DNA of 64,000 nt. It comes from Streptosporangium sp. NBC_01495. Lineage in GTDB: Bacteria > Actinomycetota > Actinomycetes > Streptosporangiales > Streptosporangiaceae. Positions within the stretch are counted from its first letter, which is position 1, and the number at the start of each line of letters is the position of its first letter. Shown here piece by piece: positions 52,345-61,200 of the stretch. The notes beneath the pieces are model-generated. The model saw only the letters and a list, made by a program, of their open reading frames with translations, searched no databases and was not told where the DNA came from. The stretch covers positions 3,844,001-3,908,000 of the forward strand of contig NZ_CP109430.1 of the NCBI RefSeq assembly GCF_036250735.1. The letters run 5' to 3'. The position numbers were made by a program, and so were the translations under genes.

Positions 52345-53463
52345 TCAGAGCAGCCGAACGGGGCCGGCGTCGATCGGCGTGCGAAACAGCGCGTAGGGGT
52401 AACGGCGCAGGTCTTGCCCGTTCTGATAAGCCGCCTGCCTGTGAAGCTGATTGGAGGTGACATAGAGGTGTCCCTGGGTGACCGACATGGTGTCGGGCCA
52501 CAGCAGTCTCGGGGCGTGCACGAAAGTCTCGAAGGTTCCGTCCGGGAGGCGGCGCATGATGGCGTTGTGCTCCCAGTTCGTGATGTAAACGCGTCCGGCG
52601 TCGTCGGTTTCCAGACCGTCGGCCGAGCCGCCCTTGTCTCCCTCGTCCACGACCGTGGCCGCCACCTCCTCCTCGCTGACCGAGCGGTCGGCCAGGACGT
52701 CGGCCGACACGCTGTACAGGTGCCGTGACATGAGCGGGCAGTAGAACAGCCGTTTGCCATCGGCCGAGATGGCGATGCCGTCGACGCCCATCAGGACCGG
52801 CTTGGGCGGGCCGTCCTTCGGGCGTTCCATGAAGACGCGGCCTTCGACGATCGGCAGGTAGGCGGGCGGGCTTTCGGCCTTGGTACTGGGGTGGTCGTCC
52901 AGTCGCCGCCATGCCTGTCCGGTCGCCAGGTCCACCACGACGACGGCATTGGGACCGTTGCCGGAGGAGTCGGTGACGTAGGCGACGCCCTCGGCTGCCT
53001 TGCGCAGGTCGAAGCGGACGTCGTTGAGGTAGGAGGTGCTCGGCGCCACATCGGGTTCGAAGGTGATGACCCGAACCACGGTGTCGCTCCGCAGATCCAC
53101 ACAGACCAGCTTGGGGCCGCCCGGTTCGGTGGGCTTGAACAGCGGACTGCCGGTGTCCAGGATCCACAGACGGTCGGCCGGATCGATCACCACGCTCTGC
53201 ACCGACACCAGCCTCTTGGACAAGTCACCAGACCCGGCATTCCACGCCTGGTCCGGGAACGGCACAGCCTCGCCGTCGCGCAGCTCGACCACGGTGGCGG
53301 CGACGTCGTCGCCCCAGAGCGGGTAGTTGACGAAGATCCGGCCAGTGTGCGACACCGTGACGCCGGTCGGCATCGGGCCTTCCCTGAAGGCGTGCACCAA
53401 CTCCAGCGTGCCGAACGGCCGGTCGGTCTGCTCCCCGGCATCTTTGTGATCGTTTGCCGCCAT
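52345..53463 (-). CDS. Major royal jelly/yellow-family beta-propeller protein
   Basis: This 372-residue protein has MRJP/yellow features: the MPTGVTVSHTGRIFVNYPLW start, VVIDPADRLWILDTGSP, the YLNDVRFDLRKAAEGVAYVT strand and GIAISADGKRLFYCPLMSRH. These six-bladed propellers relate to SMP-30/gluconolactonases and dopachrome-converting enzymes. No signal peptide is evident, so it is probably cytoplasmic. It converges on the S9 peptidase gene; no operon partner is seen. Confidence 0.85.
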   Translation of the reverse strand: MAANDHKDAGEQTDRPFGTLELVHAFREGPMPTGVTVSHTGRIFVNYPLWGDDVAATVVELRDGEAVPFPDQAWNAGSGDLSKRLVSVQSVVIDPADRLWILDTGSPLFKPTEPGGPKLVCVDLRSDTVVRVITFEPDVAPSTSYLNDVRFDLRKAAEGVAYVTDSSGNGPNAVVVVDLATGQAWRRLDDHPSTKAESPPAYLPIVEGRVFMERPKDGPPKPVLMGVDGIAISADGKRLFYCPLMSRHLYSVSADVLADRSVSEEEVAATVVDEGDKGGSADGLETDDAGRVYITNWEHNAIMRRLPDGTFETFVHAPRLLWPDTMSVTQGHLYVTSNQLHRQAAYQNGQDLRRYPYALFRTPIDAGPVRLL

Positions 53464-53866
53464 GACCGTATTCCCCCTCTGCTCAGGATGAGTCGATGCT
53501 CCGCTACGGAACGTCGCGAGGTGGTCCTGGAAGCGACACCGCGGGGCGGAAGGCCGTCCACGCCCGTTCGGGCGAGATGTGGATGCGGTCTTGCCCTTGA
53601 CGCAAATCAAGATCTGGAGCATACGCGGAACGCCCTTTCCTCCCCAGCAGAGATCACTCGGGTTTCCAGCAGGTCATTGCACCCACCAGGTAAGGAAATG
53701 GCGATCCACTGCTAATTCGACGGGAAGGCGGCGGACTCGTCGTGGGTCTTGTGGTTATTTCGGAGCCCGGCCACCTTTTCCCTTCGGCGACCCATCATGA
53801 AGGCGAACGGTCTGTTCCTCACCCGAGGAGGAGATTCGATGTCCTCCTGCTCACACGGTCCCAGCC
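53464..53866. other. 403-base gene-free stretch
   Basis: Lies between two minus-strand genes. A plus-strand TTGACG near 53598 has no gene downstream. No supported ORF, repeat or hairpin; it must hold the promoter of the MRJP-like gene and the 3' flank of the ROK gene. Confidence 0.4.
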
Positions 53867-55111
53867 TCACAATGAGCGGATCGGTGGTGTGCCGGGCCCG
53901 GTCCGGGCGACACCGTGGGCGAGTACCTCCAGGGGGTTGGCCAGGAGGTCGGAGAAGGCGAGTTCGGCCGCGCCGATGAGGGTGGCGTCGTCCCCGAGAG
54001 CGGCGGTGCGCAGTTGTACCCTCTCCCGGGAGATCACCAGCACGTTGGCCTCCACCCGGTTGTGGACCTGGGCCGCCGAGCCCTGGTAGACCTCGCGCAG
54101 CATCCCGCCGAAGATCACCAGGCCGGGGTTGAAGAGGTTGATCAGGTTCGCCACCCCGATGCCGAGCCAGTCGCCGATCCGGCGCAGCGCGTCCTGGGCC
54201 GCGACGTCCCCGCTGCCGGCGGCGTCCACCACGGCCCGCGCGCCCTCGCGGCCGGACAGCTCGGCGGACCGGCTCGCGGCGTCGATCAGGGCCTGCTCGC
54301 CGACCTCCGCCTCCAGGCAGCCGCGCGAGCCGCACCCGCAGGGCCGCCCGTCGTACGGGTTCACCATCATGTGCCCGAGCTCGCAGCCGTACCCGCCGTC
54401 GCCGTCGAGCAGCTTGCCGCCGACGATGATCCCGCCGCCCACGCCGACGTCCCCGTGCAGGTAAACCAGGTTCTGGAAGCCGACGCCCACCCCGCGTTCG
54501 TGCTCGGCCAGCGCGCCCAGGTGGGCCTCGTTGCCCACGGCCACCGGTAGCCCGAGCCCCAGCCGGTGGCCGAGCTCGGTACCGAAGGCCTGGTCCACCC
54601 AGCCCATGTTCGGCCCGAAGCGCACCATCCCGTCACCGGGCCGGATCATGCCGCAGTAGGCCGCGCCGACCCCGACGCACACCGAGTCCGAGGGGGTCTC
54701 GCGGTGCATCTCGCGGGCGAACCCGGCGAGGGTGCCGACCACGTCGTCGAGGTCGGCCCCGGCGCGCGGCCGTACCGCCTCCCTGCGGTCCAGCACCGTT
54801 CCGCCCAGCCCGACCCTGGCCGCGACCAGCCGGTCCACCCGGACGTCGAAGGCCATCACGTGGACCCGGCCGGACTCCGGGCGGACCACCAGCGACGGCC
54901 GGCCCGCCCTGCCGGTGTCCTTGGGGAGCTCCTCGCGGACCAGGCCCGCCGAGGTGAGCTCGCCGGTGAGTCCCATGATCGTGCTGCGGTTCAGGCCCAT
55001 CCGGTCGGCCAGCGCCGTACGGGAGAGCGGGCCGCCCAGGTGCACGTGCCGGAGGAGGGCGCCGAGGTTGTGCCGGCGAATCTCCTCCTGGGACGGACCG
55101 GCTTTCAGCAT
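53867..55111 (-). CDS. ROK-family transcriptional regulator (NagC/XylR type)
   Basis: This 414-residue protein has an N-terminal MarR-like HTH (SQEEIRRHNLGALLRHVHLG, GLNRSTIMGLTGELTSAGLV) followed by a ROK sugar-kinase-like domain. LVYLHGDVGVGGGIIVGGKL is the phosphate loop, and the zinc motif GCELGHMMVNPYDGRPCGCG with SRGCLEAEVG carries the CxCGxxGCxE ligands. It likely senses a sugar. ATG at 55111 (MLKAGPSQEE) is chosen; longer frames run into unrelated GC-rich sequence. It lies just downstream of the uronate dehydrogenase gene on the same strand. Confidence 0.88.
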   Translation of the reverse strand: MLKAGPSQEEIRRHNLGALLRHVHLGGPLSRTALADRMGLNRSTIMGLTGELTSAGLVREELPKDTGRAGRPSLVVRPESGRVHVMAFDVRVDRLVAARVGLGGTVLDRREAVRPRAGADLDDVVGTLAGFAREMHRETPSDSVCVGVGAAYCGMIRPGDGMVRFGPNMGWVDQAFGTELGHRLGLGLPVAVGNEAHLGALAEHERGVGVGFQNLVYLHGDVGVGGGIIVGGKLLDGDGGYGCELGHMMVNPYDGRPCGCGSRGCLEAEVGEQALIDAASRSAELSGREGARAVVDAAGSGDVAAQDALRRIGDWLGIGVANLINLFNPGLVIFGGMLREVYQGSAAQVHNRVEANVLVISRERVQLRTAALGDDATLIGAAELAFSDLLANPLEVLAHGVARTGPGTPPIRSL

Positions 55112-55293
55112 CGTGGGGTCCTGACGACTCGGGGCCTGCCATCGTTGCGCGCCGCGACGGCGGGGCGGGGCGGCCACGCCGGCCGAGAGCACTGGAACAG
55201 ATCCTGTCACACCGCGGGAACACCGGCCGGTGGCCGCGGGAGCATTTCCCCGTTGCCTCGGCCGGTGAGGTCTCTCGCGCCGGGCGTCACCCG

Positions 55294-55349
55294 CTGCCCG
55301 CTGCCCGCTGCCCGCTGCCCGCTGCCCGCTGCCCGTCACCCGCTGCCCG
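55294..55349. repeat. 7-bp CTGCCCG tandem repeat
   Basis: Six uninterrupted CTGCCCG units (55294-55335), a TCACCCG variant and one more unit to 55349, in the 311-base gap between the ROK and uronate dehydrogenase genes. The unit length is not a multiple of three, and the array is non-coding. Confidence 0.85.
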
Positions 55350-55422
55350 CGCCGAGTGCCGCCCGCCGCCGCGGGCCCGGCGAGAAAGCTGCGGGGGAGA
55401 AGGCCGTGGGGAGAGGTGGGTG

Positions 55423-56307
55423 TCACCAGAAGGCGCCGAGTTCCCGGTCGCAGAACGCGCCCCCCACCAGGTTCTGGACCGGGTCGGTCAGGTCGGGCTC
55501 GCCGAACTCGGCCAGCAGCCGCGGGGCGTGGAGCTCGGCGTCGTCGCGCGGGGCGTAGCCGAGGGCGCGAGCCGCGTCGAGCGACCACCAGCGGCGGGTG
55601 TTGGCCGAGATGCCCCACACGAGGTGGAAGCCCCGGGCGGTGAGGGACGCCTCGACCAGCCGGGCGCAGTCGTCGTGCGACAGCCAGGTCGACAGTCCCC
55701 GGAGGTCGCGGGGCCGTTCGGAGCACGAGCCCAGCCGGATCGCCACGACGTTCATCGCGAACCGGTCGTGGTAGAGACTGCCGAGCGCCTCCATCGCGGC
55801 CTTGCTGAAGCCGTAGTAGGTGTCCGGCCTGGGGGAGAGGCCGTCGGGGGCGTCCGGACGGGGGTGGAACCCGGCCGCGTGGTGGCTGCCGACGAGCACG
55901 ACCTGCCGGACGTTCTCCCGGCGGGCCGCCTCCAGGAGCACCTGCGTGCCGTGGACGTTGACGCGCAGGATGTCCGCCCAAGGATGCTCGCGGCTCAGCC
56001 CGCCCAGGTGGACGACCGCGTCGACGCCCTTCATCGCCTCGGCCATCGCGTTCTCGTCGGTCAGGTCGGCGAGGATCGTCTCCTCGCGGGCTTGACCGGC
56101 CGCGACCGGGATGACCTGACCGGCCGCGACTGAGCCGACCTGACCGGCTGTGACCGGCGTGACCGGCTCGACTGAGCCGACCTGACCGGCCGCGACCGGC
56201 GCGACCGGGACGACGTCGGCGAGCCGCAGCGTCCGGCCGGACCTGGCGAGCCGGGGCCGGAGCGCGGTCGCCACCGCGCCGGCCGCGCCGGTGAGGAGGA
56301 TCCGCAC
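55423..56307 (-). CDS. NAD-dependent uronate dehydrogenase-like epimerase family protein
   Basis: This 294-residue extended SDR has ILLTGAAGAVATALRPRLAR at the NAD site, VDAVVHLGGLSREHPWADIL, the catalytic Tyr-x3-Lys in DTYYGFSKAAMEALGSLYHD and VAIRLGSCSERPRDLRGLST. Uronate dehydrogenases oxidise galacturonate or glucuronate to aldarolactones, which fits the glucarate dehydratase and KdgD-like genes nearby. Residues 34-74 (DNA 56086-56208) are an inserted VAPVAAGQVGSVEPVTPVTA-like repeat near the NAD-binding Asp strand. GTG start with GGAGG 9 nt upstream; one base separates it from the IclR stop. Confidence 0.83.
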   Translation of the reverse strand: MRILLTGAAGAVATALRPRLARSGRTLRLADVVPVAPVAAGQVGSVEPVTPVTAGQVGSVAAGQVIPVAAGQAREETILADLTDENAMAEAMKGVDAVVHLGGLSREHPWADILRVNVHGTQVLLEAARRENVRQVVLVGSHHAAGFHPRPDAPDGLSPRPDTYYGFSKAAMEALGSLYHDRFAMNVVAIRLGSCSERPRDLRGLSTWLSHDDCARLVEASLTARGFHLVWGISANTRRWWSLDAARALGYAPRDDAELHAPRLLAEFGEPDLTDPVQNLVGGAFCDRELGAFW

Positions 56308-56308
56308 G

Positions 56309-57085
56309 TCAGAGTGCCTCCTGCCGGAAGAGCTGGACGATTTGGCGGGCCGCTTCGCTGAGCACCGTCACGATCTGCGCGTGGTGTGTCTCGTCGAGCC
56401 GTACCAGCGGGACGGACGCGCTGATCGCGTCGGTCACCGGCGAGGTGTACGGGAGCGGCACCGCGACGCAGCCCAGGCCGGGGGTGTTCTGCTCCTTCTC
56501 GTCGGCGTAGCCGCGCAGCCGGGCGTTCTCCAGTTCCAGTATCAGGTCCGGGCGGCTGGTCACGGTGTGCTTGGTCAGCGGTGCGAGAACGTCGGGGATG
56601 TGCTTCTCACCGTCGTCGCGCATGGACAGGACCGCGCGGCCCAGCGCGGTCGCCCAGGCCGGCTGCCGGCGGCCCACGCGGGAGGTGAACCGCAGGTGGT
56701 GCAGGGACTCGCGGCTGGCGAGGTACACCACGTCGGCCCCGTCGAGGCGGGCCAGGTGGACGGTCTCGTTGATGTCGGCGCGGACCTGCTCGAGCACCAC
56801 CGCCGCCGCCCTGACGACGGGATCGCGGTCGAGGTAGGAGGTGCCGACCAGCAGGGCCCGTACTCCGACGGAGTACGTCATGCCGTGCCGGTCGGTCTCG
56901 ACCCAGCCTCTGCCGATCAGGGTCCGCAGCAGCATGTAGAGACTCGACTTCGGATAGCTGAGATCCCGTTGAAGCTCGGTGAGCGTGACCGGCCGCTCCG
57001 CCCGGGCCAGTGCTTCGAGCAGCTCGATCGTCCGATCGGCTGATTTGACGGGACGTTTCTCGGCCGGATGCTCACCTGTTGACAA
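56309..57085 (-). CDS. IclR-family regulator of the aldarate locus
   Basis: This 258-residue regulator has the winged helix SADRTIELLEALARAERPVT, LSYPKSSLYMLLRTLIGRGW, and an effector domain with WATALGRAVLSMRDDGEKHI. TTG at 57085 is used, supported by GGTGAGGGG about 7 nt upstream; no ATG or GTG fits. It is cotranscribed with the uronate dehydrogenase and divergent from the transporter and catabolic genes, with palindromes in between. Confidence 0.87.
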   Translation of the reverse strand: MSTGEHPAEKRPVKSADRTIELLEALARAERPVTLTELQRDLSYPKSSLYMLLRTLIGRGWVETDRHGMTYSVGVRALLVGTSYLDRDPVVRAAAVVLEQVRADINETVHLARLDGADVVYLASRESLHHLRFTSRVGRRQPAWATALGRAVLSMRDDGEKHIPDVLAPLTKHTVTSRPDLILELENARLRGYADEKEQNTPGLGCVAVPLPYTSPVTDAISASVPLVRLDETHHAQIVTVLSEAARQIVQLFRQEAL

Positions 57086-57120
57086 CCCACACCCCTCACC
57101 GGCTCGGCTTCATACACCTA

Positions 57121-57149
57121 TTGACAGCGTTGTTAGTGATTTTTACAGT
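57121..57149 (+). promoter_or_regulatory. Promoter of the aldarate transport/catabolic operon
   Basis: Consensus TTGACA (57121-57126), 17-bp spacer and TACAGT (57144-57149). Transcription would start near 57156, inside the palindromic region, leaving a leader of about 50 nt before the ATG at 57206. Confidence 0.7.
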
Positions 57150-57157
57150 TGCGGCAC

Positions 57158-57184
57158 GTTGTTCACAACCTAAACCACGGTTTA
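57158..57184. promoter_or_regulatory. Paired palindromes downstream of the promoter (candidate IclR operators)
   Basis: GTTGTTCACAAC (57158-57169) and TAAACCACGGTTTA (57171-57184) are adjacent dyads with 2-bp centres, placed at and just after the predicted transcription start. Position fits repression by the divergent IclR protein. Confidence 0.55.
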
Positions 57185-57205
57185 CATATGTGAATGGAGT
57201 GGTAG

Positions 57206-58504
57206 ATGCCCGCCCCCCGACGCATCATCGCCGGGCTCACCCTGCTCCTGTTCGCCACCACGGCGTGCGGATCAGAGTCGAAGTCCGAGGCCACCGGCCT
57301 GGAGTTGTGGACCAGATCCACGCCGGCCTCCGCGGAGGTCTACAAGAAGGTCATCGCGGCCTACACCGCGAAGACCGGAGTGAAGGTCACCTACGTCCCG
57401 ATCTACGAGAACTTCGAGAACAAGATCCAGGAAGCCGCCGCCGCCAGGGACCTGCCCGACGTCGTCATCAACGACGTCAGCCTGCTCGGCACCGGCCTCT
57501 CCCAGGGCCTGATCACCCCGGTCGACCGCACCGGCATCGCCGGTTCCGGCGACACCCTGGACCGGGCCTGGAACCAGGCCAGGGCCGCGGACGGCAAGTA
57601 CTACGGCGTTCCGTTCTCCACCCAGGCGGTGGCCACGTTCATCCGCAAGGACTGGCGCGAGAAGCTCGGCAAGGACGTTCCCAGGACCTGGGCCGAGCTC
57701 GACGCCCTCGCCAGGGCGTTCCAGAACGACGACCCGGACGGCAACGGCAAGGACGACACCTACGGCATGCTCGTCCCCGCCTCCACCGAGCGCGGCTACA
57801 CCGCCTGGTGGGCCTCCTCCTACCTGTGGCAGGGTGGCGGCGACTTCCTCACCGAGTCCGGAGGCAGGTTCACCCCCGCCATCGACCAGCCCCGGTCGGT
57901 CGAGGCGGTGAAGTGGATGCAGAACCTGTTCTGCAAGGACAAGGTCGTGGTCCCCGGCGCCCTCACCCTCATCACCGACGACGCCCACCCCTTCTTCGAG
58001 ACCGGCAAGGCAGGCGTCTACCTCACCGGCCCCTGGATGATGGGCCGCTTCGACAAGAGCCTCGGCAAGGACAAGTACGAGGTCATCCCCTCCCCGGCCG
58101 GTCCCGGCGGACAGGGCGTGCTGGGCGAGGGCGAGAACATCTACCTCATGGCGGGCTCGAAGCTGCAGCCGCAGCAGAAGCAGCTCGCCGAGTTCCTCAT
58201 CAGCGCCGAGGGCCAGCGGATCGGCATGAACACCAACCAGCCGAACCCGGTGGTCCGGCTTCCGGTCAACACGACCGTCGACGTCGTCGCCGAGCGCAAG
58301 GACGAGCGGTGGGCGACGATCAAGGAGATCTACCGGGACAACGGGCGACTGTTCCCACAGGTGCCGAACTGGACACCCCTGCGCCAGCAGGCGTCGGAGA
58401 CCCTCAACTCGATCTTCGCCAACTGCGGCGCCGACGTCCAGGCCGAACTCACCAAGCTGGCGGGCTCGTTCAAGACAGAGCTGGCCAAGCAGAAGGCCGG
58501 CTGA
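57206..58504 (+). CDS. ABC transporter substrate-binding lipoprotein, family 1 (sugar type)
   Basis: This 432-residue protein has a lipoprotein signal (RRIIAGLTLLLFATTACGSE; Cys after TTA), then a family 1 carbohydrate-binding fold: GLELWTRSTPASAEVYKKVI, NKIQEAAAARDLPDVVINDV, GKYYGVPFSTQAVATFIRKD and GVYLTGPWMMGRFDKSLGKD. GGAG lies 6 nt before ATG. Given the enzymes downstream, hexuronates or aldarates are the likely cargo. No ATPase gene is in the operon, so a shared MsiK-like ATPase elsewhere is expected. Confidence 0.88.
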   Translation: MPAPRRIIAGLTLLLFATTACGSESKSEATGLELWTRSTPASAEVYKKVIAAYTAKTGVKVTYVPIYENFENKIQEAAAARDLPDVVINDVSLLGTGLSQGLITPVDRTGIAGSGDTLDRAWNQARAADGKYYGVPFSTQAVATFIRKDWREKLGKDVPRTWAELDALARAFQNDDPDGNGKDDTYGMLVPASTERGYTAWWASSYLWQGGGDFLTESGGRFTPAIDQPRSVEAVKWMQNLFCKDKVVVPGALTLITDDAHPFFETGKAGVYLTGPWMMGRFDKSLGKDKYEVIPSPAGPGGQGVLGEGENIYLMAGSKLQPQQKQLAEFLISAEGQRIGMNTNQPNPVVRLPVNTTVDVVAERKDERWATIKEIYRDNGRLFPQVPNWTPLRQQASETLNSIFANCGADVQAELTKLAGSFKTELAKQKAG

Positions 58505-59436
58505 TGACGCTGACCACGTCCCGCCCCCGGGCCGCCGCCGGCGGCCCGGGGGCCTCCCCACGCCGTCGCGGGCCCGGCCGCCCTGGGCTCCTGCCCTGGC
58601 TGTTCCTGGCCCCCGCGCTGATCATCTTCCTGTACTTCAAGTACATCCCGATGACCAAGGGGGTCTGGCTCAGCTTCTTCAAGGTCCAGCCGTTCCTCGG
58701 CGACGAGTGGGTCGGCCTGGACAACTACCGCCAGGTCTTCACCGACGAGAGCTTCCGCGCGGCGATCGGCCACACCCTCTACCTGGCCGTGGTGCAGACG
58801 GGCGGCGCGATGCTCATCGGGTTCTGCCTGGCCCTGCTGCTGGAAGGCAGGGCGCGCACGCTGTGGTTCGTCCGCTCGGCCGCGTTCCTGCCCGTCGTCT
58901 CGGCGATCGCCGTGGTCGGCGAGGTCTGGCGGCTGCTCTACTTCCCCGCCGCGGACGGCATGCTCAACAACGTGTTCGGCTGGTTCGGGATCGGCCCGCA
59001 GGGCTTCCTGGACGACCCCGACTCCGCACTGTGGTGGGTGAGCGTCGTCGGCATCTGGAAGCACGCCCCCTACGACATGATGATCATCCTGGCGGGTCTC
59101 GCCGGGATCGACCGGCAACTCTACGAGCAGGCCGCCCTCGACGGCGCGGGCCTCCGGCAGCGCATCCGCTTCGTCACCCTGCCCGCGCTGCGGCCGGTCG
59201 TCACCATCCTCGTCACCCTCGCGTGCATCCGCGGCCTGCGGATCTTCACCGAGGTGTTCGTGCTGACCGCGGGCGGCCCGGCCGGCTCCACCGACGTCGT
59301 GATGACCCGCATCTACACCCTCGGCTTCCAGTCCGGCGACATCGGGTTCGCCTCGGCCGCCTCGGTCCTGCTGTTCCTCGGCATTCTCACCCTGACCGTC
59401 TGCGTCACCCTCTACCGCAGGCGAAAGGAGATCTGA
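58504..59436 (+). CDS. Sugar ABC transporter permease (MalF/UgpA type)
   Basis: This 310-residue protein has six helices after a Pro/Arg/Gly-rich N-terminus. The conserved coupling motif is LAGIDRQLYEQAALDGAGLR, and GPAGSTDVVMTRIYTLGFQS follows. ATG overlaps the binding-protein stop, and its own stop overlaps the next ATG by one base. Confidence 0.9.
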   Translation: MTLTTSRPRAAAGGPGASPRRRGPGRPGLLPWLFLAPALIIFLYFKYIPMTKGVWLSFFKVQPFLGDEWVGLDNYRQVFTDESFRAAIGHTLYLAVVQTGGAMLIGFCLALLLEGRARTLWFVRSAAFLPVVSAIAVVGEVWRLLYFPAADGMLNNVFGWFGIGPQGFLDDPDSALWWVSVVGIWKHAPYDMMIILAGLAGIDRQLYEQAALDGAGLRQRIRFVTLPALRPVVTILVTLACIRGLRIFTEVFVLTAGGPAGSTDVVMTRIYTLGFQSGDIGFASAASVLLFLGILTLTVCVTLYRRRKEI

Positions 59437-60296
59437 TGTTCGAGACCACGCTCGGCTGGGGCTGGGGAAGGAAGCACCCGGTCGCCACCGGCCTGCGCGT
59501 CCTGCTCTACGCGATCGTCCTCGTCGTCTTCTGCGGGCCGCTCGTCTCGGTGTTCGCCGGCGCGTTCGACAACGCCGCCGACCCCAGCAAGATGTCCCTC
59601 TACCCCCGCGATCCGACCCTGGAGAACTTCCAGGTCGCCGCCGAGCAGGGCCTGTGGCGGTACTTCTTCAACTCCGTTGTGATCGCGGGCGGCGCGCTGC
59701 TGCTGCAGGTGAGCGTCAGCGTGTTCGCCGCCTACGCCCTGGCGCGCAGGAGGTTTCGCGGGCAGGCGCTGGTGCTGCTGGCGATCCTGTCGACCATGAT
59801 GCTCCCCGAGGAGGTCATCGCGATTCCGCTGTCCCTGGTCATCGGCGACCTGCCCGTCCTGGGCCTCGACCTGCGCGGCACCGTGCTCGGCGTGATCCTC
59901 CCCCTGGGCGGCTGGGGTTTCTCCATCTTCGTGCTCAGTGAGTTCATGAAGGAGATCCCGCGCCAGCTGGAGGAGGCCGCCCGCTGCGACGGCGCGAGCG
60001 AACTGCGGATCTTCGGGCAGATCATCCTGCCGCTGTGCAAGCCGGGCATCGGCGTCATCGTCATCTTCGGCTTCAACATGATCTGGGACCAGTATCTCCT
60101 GCCCCTGATCGTCGCCCGCACCCCCGACGACTACACCCTGACGGTGGCGCTCGCCTCCCTGCGCTCCGACCCGCTCGTCGGGCCCGGCGCGCTGCTCGCC
60201 GGAGCCCTCCTCGCCCTGCTGCCCAGTTTGATTGTCTATCTGGCGTTCCAGCGCGCGTTCCTCTCGGGACTGGTCGCCGGCGCCGTGAAGGGTTGA
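59436..60296 (+). CDS. Sugar ABC transporter permease (MalG/UgpE type)
   Basis: This 286-residue partner permease has the coupling loop EIPRQLEEAARCDGASELRI and the preceding ILPLGGWGFSIFVLSEFM. The MalG-like N-terminus includes a periplasmic loop with YPRDPTLENFQ. AAAGGAG lies 5 nt before ATG. It completes the importer's membrane part. Confidence 0.9.
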   Translation: MFETTLGWGWGRKHPVATGLRVLLYAIVLVVFCGPLVSVFAGAFDNAADPSKMSLYPRDPTLENFQVAAEQGLWRYFFNSVVIAGGALLLQVSVSVFAAYALARRRFRGQALVLLAILSTMMLPEEVIAIPLSLVIGDLPVLGLDLRGTVLGVILPLGGWGFSIFVLSEFMKEIPRQLEEAARCDGASELRIFGQIILPLCKPGIGVIVIFGFNMIWDQYLLPLIVARTPDDYTLTVALASLRSDPLVGPGALLAGALLALLPSLIVYLAFQRAFLSGLVAGAVKG

Positions 60297-60301
60297 AAAC
60301 C

Positions 60302-61198
60302 GTGGACCTCGATGGTGTCCTCTTCTTTCCCGTCACCCCGTTCGGCCCCGACGGTGAGCCGAACCTTCCGGCACTGGCCGAACACGTGGGAAACGGGGTC
60401 ACGGCGGGAGCCGGCGCGGTGTTCGCCGCGTGTGGCACCGGGGAGTTCAACGCCCTGGACCCCGCCGAGTACGGCCGGATCGTCCGGGAGAGCGTGAACG
60501 CGGCCGGCGGACGGGTACCCGTGGTGGCCGGGACCGGCGGCGCGCTGCCCCTCGCCCGCGAGTTCGCCGCCCAGGCCACCGCGCAGGGCGCCGCCGGGCT
60601 GCTGCTGCTGCCTCCCTACCTGGTCGACGCGCCACCGGCCGGGCTCGTCGTCTACGTCCGGCAGGTGGCGGCCTCCACCGACCTGCCGATCATCGTCTAC
60701 CAGCGGGGCAACGCCCGGTTCACCCCCGGCTCCGTCGCCGAGCTCGCCGCCGTCCCCAACGTGGTCGGCTTCAAGGACGGCCTGGGCGACCTCGACCTGC
60801 TCCAACGGATCATCCTGGCAGTCGACCGGCCCGGCTTCACCTTCTTCAACGGCATGCCCACGGCCGAGATGACCGTCCTGTCCTACCGCGCCCTCGGGGT
60901 CGATCTTTACTCCAGCGCCGTGTTCTGCTTCGCCCCCGAGATCGCGCTCGCCTTCCACAAGGCCGTCACCGCCCGCGACGACACGCTCGTCACGGACCTG
61001 CTCCGGGAGTTCTACGGGCCGCTCGTCGAGCTGCGCGACCTCGTCCCGGGCTATGCCGTCTCGCTGGTCAAGGCCGGGGTGCGGCTGCGGGGCCTGGACG
61101 CCGGCCCGGTCAGACCGCCCCTGGTCGACGCCGCGCCCGAGCACGTCGCCCTCCTCGAAAAACTGATCGGCACCGGCCTGCGGATCGTGGGGGCGTGA
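60302..61198 (+). CDS. kdgD: 5-dehydro-4-deoxyglucarate dehydratase (KdgD-like, DapA superfamily)
   Basis: This 298-residue protein has the DHDPS fold: FFPVTPFGPDGEPNLPALAE, FAACGTGEFNALDPAEYGRI (the TGEF...E pattern of KdgD rather than the TGE of DapA), LPIIVYQRGNARFTP with the catalytic Tyr, and the Schiff-base Lys in NVVGFKDGLGDLDLL. It would dehydrate and decarboxylate 5-keto-4-deoxyglucarate to 2-oxoglutarate semialdehyde. GTG at 60302 is chosen because GAAGGG lies 9 nt upstream; TTG at 60293 would sit on that site. Confidence 0.85.
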   Translation: MDLDGVLFFPVTPFGPDGEPNLPALAEHVGNGVTAGAGAVFAACGTGEFNALDPAEYGRIVRESVNAAGGRVPVVAGTGGALPLAREFAAQATAQGAAGLLLLPPYLVDAPPAGLVVYVRQVAASTDLPIIVYQRGNARFTPGSVAELAAVPNVVGFKDGLGDLDLLQRIILAVDRPGFTFFNGMPTAEMTVLSYRALGVDLYSSAVFCFAPEIALAFHKAVTARDDTLVTDLLREFYGPLVELRDLVPGYAVSLVKAGVRLRGLDAGPVRPPLVDAAPEHVALLEKLIGTGLRIVGA

Positions 61199-61200
61199 CC

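Noticed and set aside
55294-55349. Possible CRISPR array
   Set aside because: Contiguous 7-bp units without spacers; it is a simple tandem repeat.
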